Assembly (NCBI GenBank): GCA_965229715.1
Contig: CBDDJL010000002.1
Location: 682,001 to 746,000, forward strand
Source: JAVJST01 sp965229715
GTDB lineage: Bacteria > Pseudomonadota > Alphaproteobacteria > Rhodospirillales > Casp-alpha2
Direction: 5' to 3'
DNA: 64,000 bases
The notes beneath the pieces are model-generated. The model saw only the letters and a list, made by a program, of their open reading frames with translations. It was not told the origin of the DNA and ran no database searches. Positions within the stretch are counted from its first letter, which is position 1; each line of letters opens with the position of its first letter. Of this stretch, positions 43,649-52,682 are shown in pieces. The position numbers and the translations under genes are program-made.

Positions 43649-44671
43649 ATGGAACGTCGTTCGGAGACAGTTCAAGTCAGTGACGGAAAGACACTGGTCG
43701 TGCACACGGTGACGGGCAGCGGAAACGACAACAAGAGTGTCTCTTCGGATATCCCTGTCGTTCGAATTGATGGTCTTGCCGGGGATGGACCGTGCCTGTT
43801 GTTTACCGGGGGTATTCACGGCGACGAGTACGAGGGTCCCGCTGTGATAGCCCGTTTGGCCCGCGACGTCGATCCAAACGAGATCCGTGGCACCATGATT
43901 CTGGCGCCTCAGGTCAATCCTTCCGCCTTGCGGGCACGGCGTCGGCGGTCACCGCATGATGACCGCGACCTGAATAGGAGTTTTCCGGGCACGAGCGAAG
44001 GATCGATCAGCGAGGTGATCGCGGACTTCGTGACAAGACAGTTGCTTCCGGAAGCAGACGCGGTCTTTGACCTGCATGCAGCGGGAGACTGGTTCATGAT
44101 CCCCAGCACATTGTGCCACTTCCTGGAGGATTCGGATCTTCAGGCGCAAACGGTTGCGGCAATGAAGGCGTTTGCGGCGCCAGCCGGGATTCTACTCGAC
44201 GAAGACCAGGCGGATACCATGTTTGATGCCCAAGTAGAGAAATCCGGAAAGGTGTTCTTTACAGCCGAACTCGGCAGCACGGCGTGCCTGACCGTCGAGA
44301 CCCTGGAGATCGCGTGGCGAGGGGTGAATAACCTGCTCACGCATTATGGCATGTGGGATCGCCCGGCCGTGAACTATACGATGTGGAATGATTGGGACGA
44401 GGCCAGGCTGCTGTCCGCTTCCGATCATCGTGCGCAACCCAAGTCACCGTCGGACGGTTTCTTTGTGCCGCATGTTGAGATCGGGCAACCGGTTGATGCG
44501 CAGAACATAGTTGGGAGCGTCTACAATCTTGTCGATCCTACAGCCGACCCAATTCCGGTTCCGGCGCCGCTGAGCGGTCGGGTTTACGGCAGAACGGCTG
44601 GTGGATACGTCAGCGAGAACGAGGATATCGTGGTGATTGGCGAAGAGGTTCCCTGGGATCAGTATTGCTGA
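43649..44671 (+). CDS. Succinylglutamate desuccinylase/aspartoacylase-family zinc hydrolase
   Basis: A 340-residue M14-like zinc deacylase. The zinc site is GGIHGDEYEGP (His and Glu, about residue 59) with a third ligand in FDLHAAGDW; RDLNRSFPG is the substrate-carboxylate Arg/Asn segment. The C-terminus has a beta-domain with FVPHVEIGQPV as in the N-acetyl-diaminobutyrate deacetylase (DoeB)-like branch. It likely removes an acyl group from an N-acylated amino acid or amine. AAGGAG precedes the ATG. It is separated from the BMC operon by about 400 bases, so membership is uncertain. Confidence 0.85.
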   Translation: MERRSETVQVSDGKTLVVHTVTGSGNDNKSVSSDIPVVRIDGLAGDGPCLLFTGGIHGDEYEGPAVIARLARDVDPNEIRGTMILAPQVNPSALRARRRRSPHDDRDLNRSFPGTSEGSISEVIADFVTRQLLPEADAVFDLHAAGDWFMIPSTLCHFLEDSDLQAQTVAAMKAFAAPAGILLDEDQADTMFDAQVEKSGKVFFTAELGSTACLTVETLEIAWRGVNNLLTHYGMWDRPAVNYTMWNDWDEARLLSASDHRAQPKSPSDGFFVPHVEIGQPVDAQNIVGSVYNLVDPTADPIPVPAPLSGRVYGRTAGGYVSENEDIVVIGEEVPWDQYC

Positions 44672-45109
44672 TCTCTTTTCAGGCGTAACGGAGCGGTCGA
44701 GCGAGACTCTCTGCAAAAACGTTGCGGCGTACCCCGCAAATAACTCGGCCCATCCCGTTTATGATTACCTCTGAACGGAGTTGATCCAGACTGAGTTGCT
44801 GCCTTTAGGGTTAGAAAGTCGCTCGAGATCGGACGAAGGTGATGATGGTAACTGAAAGAACTGGCGGCTGGAAATAACCAATGGAAACTCCGGCCTAGAA
44901 TTGCCCGGACTCATTGTTGTCGCGCACGTTTCTTTCCAGATTGCCGCAAGTTCTCATCCAAAAATCCAGAAATCTACTAATTCGGGGCAGAAGAGGCGAT
45001 TTCACTTCCGACTGATCGCCTCGCGCATGGGATTCGAACCCTGGATCAAGATTGGACGTGCTTGTTATCCGAGGCGCGTTGAAAAGCGGTCACGGTTTTA
45101 TGTCGATGC
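44672..45109. other. Gene-free stretch with a tRNA T-arm-like fragment beside the insertion sequence
   Basis: No supported gene. On the minus strand, 45029-45041 reads GGGTTCGAATCCC, the sequence of a tRNA T arm, but no acceptor, anticodon or D arm can be paired around it and no CCA follows. It may be a remnant of a tRNA 3' end brought by an earlier integration event. Confidence 0.4.
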
Positions 45110-45144
45110 GAGTGTCCGCTTCCGACCCTGGCTGTGTAAAAACG
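45110..45144 (+). repeat. Left terminal inverted repeat of insertion sequence 1
   Basis: Begins GAGTGTCCGCTTC and ends GTAAAAACG; pairs with 46788-46822 (27/35 matches). Confidence 0.8.
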
Positions 45145-45198
45145 ATTTGCTTTCGTGATGTCTGCTAGAATCTCGCTGACGAACTCAGTGAGGTTTTG

Positions 45199-46638
45199 AT
45201 GAAGCGGTTTGTTGAAGGTGTGTCGCGTGATCAGGCGAGCTTTCTGCCGGAATGCCTGGACGACTTCGTCGGCGAGGACAATCCGGTCCGGGTTGTCGAT
45301 ATCTTTGTCGATGAGCTTGATCTTCGGAGTCTGGGGTTCGAGCGGGTCGATCCGCGCTCGACGGGGCGGCCTGGCTATCATCCGTCGGGACTGTTGAAGC
45401 TCTACATCTACGGTTACCTGAACCGGGTGCAGTCGAGCCGCCGGCTGGAGCGCGAGGCGGGCCGCAACGTGGAGGTCATGTGGCTGACGGGCCGGCTGGC
45501 TCCCGATCACAAGACGATCGCCGACTTCCGCCGGGACAACGGTCCGGCGATCCGCAAGGTCTGCGCCCGGTTCGTGGAACTGTGCCGCACGGTCGGGCTG
45601 CTGGCCTCGGCGAGCGTCGCCATCGACGGCTCGAAGTTCAAGGCGGTCAACAACCGCGACCGCAACTACACGCGGGCCAAGATGCAGCGGCGCATGGCGC
45701 AGATAGAAGAAAGCGTAGCCAGGTATCTGCACCAGTTGGACAGCGCCGACCGCCAGGAACCGTCGGAGGCGATGGAGGGTAAGGTTGCCCGCCTGACGGA
45801 AAAGATCGCCAGGCTGAAGAGCGAGATGCAGCGCCTGCGGGGCCTTGAGGAACGCATGTTTGCCGCGCCGGACAAGCAGATCTCGCTGACCGATCCGGAT
45901 GCGCGCTCCATGGCGACCAGTGGCCGGGGCTCAGGTGTGGTCGGCTACAACGTCCAAGCCTCGGTCGATACCGAGCATCACCTGATCGTCGATCATGATG
46001 TGACGACTGCGGGCTCCGACCGGGCACAACTGGCGCGTATGGCGGCGCGGACGAAAGCCGCCCTTGGGGCCGACACATTAGATGTGGTTGCCGACCGGGG
46101 TTACTTCTCCAGCGAGGAGATATTGGCCTGCCACGAGGCGGGTATCACCGTGACTCTGCCCAAGCCGATGACATCGGGCAGCCGTTCCAAGGGACGCTTC
46201 GTGAAACAGGACTTCCGCTACGTCTCTGATGACGATGTCTATGTCTGTCCCGCCGGCGAGCGCCTCACCTATCGCTACACCAACGAGGAGAAGGGGCTCA
46301 CGCTGAGGCGTTACTGGTCGAACGCCTGCTTGAGTTGCGCCATCAAGCAGCGTTGCACCACGGGCCGCGAGCGCCGCATCACGCGCTGGCAGCACGAACA
46401 CCTGGTCGATGCCGTTCAGCACCGGCTCGACCGAGACCCGGACGCGATGCGAAGACGGCGCGAGACCGTCGAGCATCCCTTCGGCACCATCAAGGCCCGC
46501 ATGGGCGCAACCCACTTCCTGATGAAACGGCTCAAGAACGTGCGCACCGAAATGGCGCTCCACGTGCTCGCCTACAATCTGACCCGGGTCATCAACATCC
46601 TCGGCACCGGCCCACTGATCCGGGCCATGAGGGCCTGA
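45199..46638 (+). CDS. Transposase, IS1182-like DDE family
   Basis: Intact 479-residue transposase. The acidic triad can be assigned to SVAIDGSKFKAVNN, VVADRGYFS and EHPFGTIKARMG (YREK-like end region). A central Lys/Arg-rich coiled segment (MQRRMAQIEESVARYLHQLD) separates the first Asp from the second, as in IS1182 relatives. Start ATG 45199 has GTGAGG just upstream; the TTG at 45196 is in frame. The frame is undamaged, so the element may be active. Confidence 0.92.
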   Translation: MKRFVEGVSRDQASFLPECLDDFVGEDNPVRVVDIFVDELDLRSLGFERVDPRSTGRPGYHPSGLLKLYIYGYLNRVQSSRRLEREAGRNVEVMWLTGRLAPDHKTIADFRRDNGPAIRKVCARFVELCRTVGLLASASVAIDGSKFKAVNNRDRNYTRAKMQRRMAQIEESVARYLHQLDSADRQEPSEAMEGKVARLTEKIARLKSEMQRLRGLEERMFAAPDKQISLTDPDARSMATSGRGSGVVGYNVQASVDTEHHLIVDHDVTTAGSDRAQLARMAARTKAALGADTLDVVADRGYFSSEEILACHEAGITVTLPKPMTSGSRSKGRFVKQDFRYVSDDDVYVCPAGERLTYRYTNEEKGLTLRRYWSNACLSCAIKQRCTTGRERRITRWQHEHLVDAVQHRLDRDPDAMRRRRETVEHPFGTIKARMGATHFLMKRLKNVRTEMALHVLAYNLTRVINILGTGPLIRAMRA

Positions 46639-46787
46639 TAGGCCCCACTGCGCCTGCCCAAGGCCGAAAAACCACCGCTCAGACCGTTAACGGACCAAAT
46701 ATTCAGCCCGCTCGCGCCGATATCGCATTATCCCAATCAATCAGCCGTCGATCACGGTCCGCCAGACAACTCACCGCCCAGCCAAAA

Positions 46788-46822
46788 CGTTTTCACACGA
46801 CCAAGACCCGAAGCAGACACTC
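46788..46822 (-). repeat. Right terminal inverted repeat of insertion sequence 1
   Basis: Reverse complement begins GAGTGTCTGCTTC and ends GTGAAAACG; partner of 45110-45144. Its outer GA overlaps the TGA stop codon of the neighbouring minus-strand gene (46821-46823). Confidence 0.8.
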
Positions 46823-49055
46823 AGTCGCTATCGGGGAACGGTGTTTCGTCGAGAAAACGCCGCAGCACATTCATCGAGATCCGCGCGATGTCGTTTTCGT
46901 AGCTCTGATGAGAGAGGCTGCCGGCCCAGGCGATCGAACCCGTCGAGAACACGGCGCCGCCGTTCCCGGTTTCCAAGAACACCATGTCGGCGCGGATGAT
47001 CTCGGCTTCGGTGCCGCCGAGACCCGGTGCGGGGTCGTTCATGTCCTCGGGCGTCATCAGATAGAGGTCCGTATGACGCTCCGACGACGCCAACACCAAT
47101 GCGTTCGGCGGCGTGCCCAGAGCGGCATCGGCGGCATCGAGCTCCAGCCCCGCAGCGCCGCCGCCGGAGAGCCCGTAATCGCCGATGATGTCGCCCTCGA
47201 CGTCCTTGAAGACGAACGCTGCGCGCGGGTCGCGGCTCGCCGCCGTGCGGATATAGGGCGATGAGACATCGAACCCCTGTGAGACCATGCCGATGCCGAC
47301 GAGTTCGTTCGGTGCCCGGCTGTTGCGGCGCCACAGCCCCGTGTACTCGCCCGTAAAGCTGGCATAGAACTCGCCCGGGCGCGGCGCGAACGCGCGGATG
47401 CCGTCTTCCGATTTCCGGCATTCGATCACGCCGGGCAGGGTCGGATGATACGAAACGCGCCAATAGAATCCGTTGCCGCCCATGTACATCAGTCGCCCGC
47501 CCTCATCGACGTAATCCTGAACGGCATCGAGCATGCCAAGGCTGTAGTACTCGGGATGGGTGCCCGTAATCACCGTGCGATAACCGGCGATCGCCTCGAC
47601 GCCCTCGGTCTGCAAATCTTCATCCGTGACGACGTCGAACGGCTGGCCCATATGCTCCAGCCAATCGAGGATGTGGGTATCGGCGTTGAATTGCCAGACG
47701 TTCGAGCCGACGCCGCCGAGATGACCGATGTGCTTGGGCTGCATATTGAGGATCGGTCGCAAGCGCGAAGAATAGTAAACGCCGCTACCGTCGTTGTGCA
47801 GATCGTAAAAGCACAGTCCGATCTCCGGGTGCTCCTGCATGAACCGATCGACCGGATTGATCTGCAACAGCCGGCCGGCGACGATCTCCGTTTCCGGCAC
47901 GTCGATGCCGATGCGGTTGTTGGCATAGGCCATGTAGCTCGCCGTCGGCATCAGATAGGCGACCGGGGCCGTCGTCGTGCCGCGCGGCGCACGTAGGGCG
48001 AACGGCACGTAGTACTCCTCGCCGTCGGCGTGGAAACGAACCGCGTAGACGGCGCTCCTGAGGCCGCCGGGAATGACGATGTCGAAATCGGCATCCCAGC
48101 CGCAGTCGTAGAGATCGTCGTCGTGGAAATGGATCGCGGCATAGTGCGCGGGCCGCTTCGACCAGCAATGCTCGTCGCCGTTCCACGCCTGCCCCGGCAC
48201 GCCGCGGGTCGGGAGGTTGACCAATCGGCCGTGCAATTCGTTCCCGGCGACGTCGGCAATGCGGTCCGTCGAAATCCCGACCGAGAAATCCCAGGCGGCC
48301 ACGATGTTGTCTCCGTCTGCCGGCAGGAGCGTTGCCGTTTCCGCCGGTCCAACCGCGCGACCGCAGAGTCGCGGCGCCTCGATCCGGCCGTTGAAATGCT
48401 CCCTTGCGGGGCGGTCGGATCCGGGGCGTGCGGCCATCAATAACGATGCCGAGATTTCGCTCTGACTCAGGTTTGCCGGCGCAGACGCGGATTCCGTTCC
48501 GGCGTCGGTTGCGCGCGGGTAGGATTGAAGCGGTTTTTGGTGGACGGATACCGTGCCGGACTCCGCATCGTAGGTTCCGGTCAAAAGGTACCATTTCTCG
48601 GCGAGCAGCGGCTTTCCGGTCGATACGGCGGTGCGGTCTCGGTGAGGTGCGGACAACGCGAAAGCGGGCGACCCGTTCTCATCGAGATAGAGCCGGAATC
48701 CGGTATCCGCAGTCGCGTCTTCCCGGGACAGGATCGTCTGGACGCCCCGCCCTGGCAGCGTCGGCCACACGTAGGCTTGCACCGTGAACGAGGCGAGACC
48801 GCCGAAAGCCGCCGTGTCTTCGACAATGCCGTACGAGCCGGCATTGATCGGCTGATGCCGTCCCGTGAACGGGCCGCCGAGATCGAGATCGATCCGCTCC
48901 TCGCGGTAACCCGGTCCGTCCGGGTTGATATCGCCTTGGATAACGCGGACGAGTTCGGCCTCGTACGCCGCGATGCCGTCGCAACTGACCATGAACGCGA
49001 TGTGTTCGCCGGGCGCAACGCTGAGTTTGTCGGCGTAGGCGAGGATGCGCGACAT
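46821..49055 (-). CDS. N,N-dimethylformamidase-like large (beta) subunit
   Basis: Catalytic subunit of an iron-dependent amidohydrolase of the dimethylformamidase family, 744 residues (known enzymes are about 760). Landmarks are the N-terminal beta domain (MSRILAYADKLSVAPGEHIAFMVS), a concanavalin-like jelly-roll in residues about 80-230, and the C-terminal core with AYLMPTASYMAYANNR, GLCFYDLHNDGSGVYYSSR and TGTHPEYYSLGMLDAVQDYV; the Glu of HPEYY is a candidate iron ligand. Start MSRIL follows the small-subunit stop by 1 base. The stop codon coincides with the end of the adjacent insertion sequence, so a few C-terminal residues may be missing. The real substrate may be another small amide. 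Confidence 0.88.
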   Translation of the reverse strand: MSRILAYADKLSVAPGEHIAFMVSCDGIAAYEAELVRVIQGDINPDGPGYREERIDLDLGGPFTGRHQPINAGSYGIVEDTAAFGGLASFTVQAYVWPTLPGRGVQTILSREDATADTGFRLYLDENGSPAFALSAPHRDRTAVSTGKPLLAEKWYLLTGTYDAESGTVSVHQKPLQSYPRATDAGTESASAPANLSQSEISASLLMAARPGSDRPAREHFNGRIEAPRLCGRAVGPAETATLLPADGDNIVAAWDFSVGISTDRIADVAGNELHGRLVNLPTRGVPGQAWNGDEHCWSKRPAHYAAIHFHDDDLYDCGWDADFDIVIPGGLRSAVYAVRFHADGEEYYVPFALRAPRGTTTAPVAYLMPTASYMAYANNRIGIDVPETEIVAGRLLQINPVDRFMQEHPEIGLCFYDLHNDGSGVYYSSRLRPILNMQPKHIGHLGGVGSNVWQFNADTHILDWLEHMGQPFDVVTDEDLQTEGVEAIAGYRTVITGTHPEYYSLGMLDAVQDYVDEGGRLMYMGGNGFYWRVSYHPTLPGVIECRKSEDGIRAFAPRPGEFYASFTGEYTGLWRRNSRAPNELVGIGMVSQGFDVSSPYIRTAASRDPRAAFVFKDVEGDIIGDYGLSGGGAAGLELDAADAALGTPPNALVLASSERHTDLYLMTPEDMNDPAPGLGGTEAEIIRADMVFLETGNGGAVFSTGSIAWAGSLSHQSYENDIARISMNVLRRFLDETPFPDSD

Positions 49056-49056
49056 G

Positions 49057-49371
49057 TCAGAGCGCCTCGTCGAGATCGGCGCCGGTGTGGGCTTTCCAGC
49101 GCAGTTTGAAGACCGCCCATTCGGCCGCGGCGAGGTCCGTGAACGCGTGATCCTCAAGCACCTCGAACGGCTGACCGCGCTCGGCGGGCATGCGGCCCAA
49201 TACCCAGCGGCGGAAGGGCTCTTTCACGATCAGCACGTATTTGCCGGCTTTCGGCCCGCCGCGCAGCGCGTTCATGACCCGCTGCAGACCCGGACTCGGC
49301 GAGCCCAGCGGGTTCGCCTTGAACTCCGCCGCGTGCGTCAGATCGTCGTCCGTGATCCGGTATCGGGACAT
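49057..49371 (-). CDS. N,N-dimethylformamidase-like small (alpha) subunit
   Basis: Small partner of the amidohydrolase, 104 residues (known alpha subunits are about 130). It contains KAGKYVLIVKEPFRRWVLGRMP and DLAAAEWAVFKLRWKAHTG. The start MSRYRITDDDLTHAAEF was chosen because the upstream part of the open frame lies inside the aminotransferase gene and is low-complexity. It is 13 bases downstream of that gene and 1 base upstream of the large-subunit gene. Confidence 0.85.
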   Translation of the reverse strand: MSRYRITDDDLTHAAEFKANPLGSPSPGLQRVMNALRGGPKAGKYVLIVKEPFRRWVLGRMPAERGQPFEVLEDHAFTDLAAAEWAVFKLRWKAHTGADLDEAL

Positions 49372-49384
49372 CTTGTCGCTCCCG

Positions 49385-50752
49385 TTAGCCCAGAACCTGC
49401 TCGATCGTCTTGCCGAGTTTGTCGAACAACTCGTCGATTTGCGCCGGGGTAATGATGAACGGCGGTGCGACGACGATGGCCTGGCCGACGGGCCGGCAGA
49501 TGAGGCCGTTATCCAACGCGACGTTGGCGATCTGTTCGGCGACCGGTTGATCGGACGGGAACGGCGTCTTCGCTTCCTTGTCGTGAACGATTTCGAGGGC
49601 CCCCATGAGACCGACGCCGCGCGCCTCGCCGATATGCGGATGCGTCTCGAACTGCCGCAGGCGGTCCTGGAACCGGGGCGATACGGCGACGACATTGTCG
49701 AAGGCGCCTTCGTTCAGAATGATGTCGATCGCCTTGAGGGCGATCGCACAGCCGACGGGATGCCCGCCCGTGGTGAAGCCGTGCGGAAACTCCTCGAACT
49801 CCTCGGCCGCCGACACCAGTTTCTCGTGGATGTCGTCGGAAACCATGATGGCGCCCATGGGGAAATAGCCGGCGGTCACGCACTTCGACGCGACGACGAT
49901 GTCCGGCTCGATGCCGTAGGTGATGCTGCCCCACAGATTACCGGTTCGGCCGAACCCGCAGATCACCTCGTCGGCGACGAGCGGAATACCGAACTTCCTG
50001 AGCACCGGCTGGATCGCCTCGAAGTAGCCCTCGGAAGGCGGAATCACGCCGCCGGCGCCCATTACCGGTTCGGCGAAGAAGCCGGCAATCGTCTCGGGGC
50101 CTTCGGCTTCGATCAGCGCTTCGAGATTGCGGGCGCAACGGGCGGAGAACTCGGTCTCGGTCTCGCCCGTTTCGCCGAAGCGCCAGTAGTGTGGACAATC
50201 GGCGAACAGAAAACCGTCGAGCGGCAGGCCGAATGCGCCGACATAGTCCTTGCCGGTCATGCTGGCCGTAAGACCCGTCACCCCGTGATAGGCATTCTTG
50301 CGCGAGAGAATCTTGCGGCAGTCCGGCCGCCCCAGGCCGCGGTTGATCATCCACAGCATCTTGACGACGGTATCGTTGGCTTCGGACCCTGAATTGGTGA
50401 AGAACACCTTGCCCATGGGAACGGGGGCGATTTCCAGTAGCTTCTCGGCCAGCGCGACGGACGGCTCGCTGACCCGTCCGAAAAATGTGTGGTAGGCCGG
50501 AAACTTCCGGATTTGCGCGCACGCGGCCTCGATCAATCCCGGATGGTCGAAGCCGACGACCATGTTCCAGAGGCCCGAATTGCCTTCCAGGTAACGCTTG
50601 CCGTGAGCATCCTCGACGTAGATGCCTTCGCCCCTGGCCATGACGACGGGGCCGTTTTCCTGCAGCGTGCCCAAGTGCGAGAAACCGTGCAGCATGGAGT
50701 TGAGATCCCGCGCTTCCCACGAGTTCGGCGCAAACGCGCTTTCCATGTTCAT
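49385..50752 (-). CDS. Class III pyridoxal-phosphate aminotransferase
   Basis: A 455-residue omega-type aminotransferase. Family blocks: FTNSGSEANDTVVKMLW (phosphate site), YHGVTGLTASMTG, LVADEVICGFGRTG (cofactor Asp) and the Schiff-base Lys in VVASKCVTAGYFPMG. These enzymes move an amino group from omega-amines, beta-alanine or polyamine derivatives to pyruvate. In this operon it probably processes the amine released by the amidohydrolase or taken up by the importer. ATG 50752 follows a GGAAAGGTGAAG ribosome site; the longer frame upstream lies in the peptidase gene. Confidence 0.9.
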   Translation of the reverse strand: MNMESAFAPNSWEARDLNSMLHGFSHLGTLQENGPVVMARGEGIYVEDAHGKRYLEGNSGLWNMVVGFDHPGLIEAACAQIRKFPAYHTFFGRVSEPSVALAEKLLEIAPVPMGKVFFTNSGSEANDTVVKMLWMINRGLGRPDCRKILSRKNAYHGVTGLTASMTGKDYVGAFGLPLDGFLFADCPHYWRFGETGETETEFSARCARNLEALIEAEGPETIAGFFAEPVMGAGGVIPPSEGYFEAIQPVLRKFGIPLVADEVICGFGRTGNLWGSITYGIEPDIVVASKCVTAGYFPMGAIMVSDDIHEKLVSAAEEFEEFPHGFTTGGHPVGCAIALKAIDIILNEGAFDNVVAVSPRFQDRLRQFETHPHIGEARGVGLMGALEIVHDKEAKTPFPSDQPVAEQIANVALDNGLICRPVGQAIVVAPPFIITPAQIDELFDKLGKTIEQVLG

Positions 50753-50757
50753 AATCT

Positions 50758-51846
50758 TCACCTTTCCTTGAAAATTGCGGATAGCCGGTTGCCATCGAGC
50801 GCCCGGCAAACCAGCCCCTGCGGCTTCAGCGTCGTCATGTCCTCGGCCGCCAGCATGGCGTTGACAATGGCTTCCTCGATCGCTTCGGTCGCCGCCATGT
50901 AGATCGGATCGAACAATTCGTCGTTGATCGTTTCCAGGCTGCGGCGCGGCCCCGCCAGTTGCGGCACGGGGCCGCGATTGGCGGTGCTGAAGGCCAGAAA
51001 GATATCGCCGGAATTGTTGCCGCCGGGCGTGCCGCCGCGCCCGATCCCGATGGCGGCGCGCTTGGCCAGGCGGTGCAATTGATGCGGCGCCATGGGAAGA
51101 TCGGTACCGAGAACGACGATGATCGAGCCTAGCTCGGCATCGAACAGCCGGTCTTCGGTGATGGCCTCGCCGATGCGGTGGCCGAGGACGGTAAACCACG
51201 GCCGCGTGCCGTGGTTGGCCTGAACCAGGGCGCCGAGAGTGAAATCCTCATTGTCGATGCGCAAGGTGCGCGACGACGTACCGGTGCCGCCCTTGAACTC
51301 ATAGCAAATCATGCCAGTGCCGCCGCCGACGTTGCCCTCGGCAATCGGCCCCGACGTGGCGGTGTTGAGCGCCTGGAGCGCGTCGGCCTCGGTGATGTGC
51401 TGGCCATTGATGTCGTTCAGCACGCCGTCGTAGGTTTCCGCCACCACCGGCATGGCCCATAGGTGCTCGGTTTGCCAAACCGGCGCATAGGTTTCGATCA
51501 TCCATTTCGTGACGGCATGGTGCACGATGCCCACGCTATGGGTGTTGGTGATGCAAACCGGACCGACGAAATATCCGCCGTCGTGAATCCAGTGCGTGCC
51601 GGTCATCTCGCCGTTCCCGTTCAGTGCGTACATGCCAGCCCAGACCGGTTGCGGTTCCGGCGCGCGGCCGAGCGGCAAAATGGCGGTGACGCCGGTTCGG
51701 ACCGGCCCGTGTCCTTGCGACAACGGACCGTCGCCCTCGATGCGCGTGCAATAACCGACCTCGACACCCGGCACGTCGGTGATGGCGTTGTTGGCCCCGG
51801 TAGTGCCGGGAAACGGCAGTCCAATGTCGCGTCCGCGTGGTTTCAT
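50758..51846 (-). CDS. P1-family aminopeptidase (DmpA/BapA-like L-aminopeptidase/D-esterase)
   Basis: A 362-residue Ntn-hydrolase-like enzyme that cleaves itself to become active. The autocleavage site GGTPGGNNSGDIFLAF places the nucleophile at Ser279 after Asn278; further family blocks are ITDVPGVEVGY, NTHSVGIVHHA and EGNVGGGTGMICYEFKGG. Relatives release N-terminal D-, L- or beta-amino acids from short peptides and amides. Together with an amidohydrolase and an omega-aminotransferase this points to breakdown of an amide- or beta-peptide-linked amine. Confidence 0.92.
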   Translation of the reverse strand: MKPRGRDIGLPFPGTTGANNAITDVPGVEVGYCTRIEGDGPLSQGHGPVRTGVTAILPLGRAPEPQPVWAGMYALNGNGEMTGTHWIHDGGYFVGPVCITNTHSVGIVHHAVTKWMIETYAPVWQTEHLWAMPVVAETYDGVLNDINGQHITEADALQALNTATSGPIAEGNVGGGTGMICYEFKGGTGTSSRTLRIDNEDFTLGALVQANHGTRPWFTVLGHRIGEAITEDRLFDAELGSIIVVLGTDLPMAPHQLHRLAKRAAIGIGRGGTPGGNNSGDIFLAFSTANRGPVPQLAGPRRSLETINDELFDPIYMAATEAIEEAIVNAMLAAEDMTTLKPQGLVCRALDGNRLSAIFKER

Positions 51847-51860
51847 CACGGGCGTTCCTT

Positions 51861-52682
51861 CTAGTCGCGGCTTCGCAAATAGAGGCCGATCGAGGCGATG
51901 ACGAACGAGAACGCCAACATCAAGGTGGCGATGGCATTGATTTCGGGCTTCACGCCGCGCCTCAGCATGCCGTAGATAAAGACCGGCAACGTCGTCGAAT
52001 CGACGCCGGCGATGAAGTACGTGATCACCAGATCGTCCATCGAGATGATGAAGGCGAGCAAGGCGCCGCCGATCACGCCCGGCAAAATCTGCGGCAGCGT
52101 GACGCGCCGGAACGTCGTCCACGGGCCGGCGCCGAGATCGGCCGATGCCTGCTCCAATGTCGTGTCCATGCCCGCCAGGCGCGCGCTGACGACGACGAAG
52201 ACATAGGAAATCAGAAACGTGCAGTGCCCGACGATGATCGACATCAAGCCGAGCTTGACGCTGAAGGTCACGAAGAAGACCAGAAGCGCGATGCCGAGCA
52301 CGATGTCCGGCATCACCATCGGCATGAAGAGAAGCCCCTGATAGAAGGGCTGCATGCGGAACCGGTAGCGGTGTATCGCCAGCGCGGTCATGGTGCCCAG
52401 GATCGTCGAGAACGCCGTCGTGCTGCCGGCGACGATCAGGCTGTTCTTCACGGCCGCCAACAACTGGTCCGTCGATTCCACATAAAGGGTCTGTTCGTTG
52501 AGTTCGGTCGGATAGCCGAAGATCGACCAGTACCAATCGAAGGTGAAATCCTTCCAGACCATCATGTTGATCGGGTGGCTGTTGAAGGAATAAACGACCA
52601 CGACCATGATCGGCGCATAGACGAAGATCAAAAACAGAATGCCGTGAAGGCTGAGGAGACGTTTCATCCAGGACGTCTTCAT
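51861..52682 (-). CDS. Polyamine-type ABC transporter permease (PotC/PotI-like)
   Basis: Inner-membrane permease of 273 residues starting MKTSWMKRLLSLHGILFLIF. The EAA loop is LEQASADLGAGPWTTFRRVT, and the MDDLVITYFIAGVDSTTLPVFIYG segment is typical for PotC. The start overlaps the PotB-like stop by 4 bases. It belongs to the second importer of the window and is distinct from the one at 28698-32665. Confidence 0.93.
   Translation of the reverse strand: MKTSWMKRLLSLHGILFLIFVYAPIMVVVVYSFNSHPINMMVWKDFTFDWYWSIFGYPTELNEQTLYVESTDQLLAAVKNSLIVAGSTTAFSTILGTMTALAIHRYRFRMQPFYQGLLFMPMVMPDIVLGIALLVFFVTFSVKLGLMSIIVGHCTFLISYVFVVVSARLAGMDTTLEQASADLGAGPWTTFRRVTLPQILPGVIGGALLAFIISMDDLVITYFIAGVDSTTLPVFIYGMLRRGVKPEINAIATLMLAFSFVIASIGLYLRSRD

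Larger units (their letters stand above)
45110..46822 (+). mobile_element. Insertion sequence with DDE transposase (IS1182-like), about 1.7 kb
   Basis: One transposase gene is flanked by imperfect 35-base terminal inverted repeats, 45110-45144 and 46788-46822, matching at 27 of 35 positions and both starting GAGTGTC and ending AAAACG. No clear target-site duplication is seen. The right end abuts, and appears to provide, the stop codon of the dimethylformamidase-like gene. Confidence 0.85.

Noticed and set aside
44901..45158. Plus-strand open frame of 85 codons containing MGFEPWIKIG
   Set aside because: Contains a translated tRNA T-arm-like segment, a common source of false genes, and runs into the insertion sequence repeat.
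49385..50752. Second phospholyase for the microcompartment
   Set aside because: Although also class III PLP, it lies in a separate operon with amidase and peptidase genes and shows omega-aminotransferase motifs (FTNSGSEANDTVVKMLW, VVASKCVTAGYFPMG).
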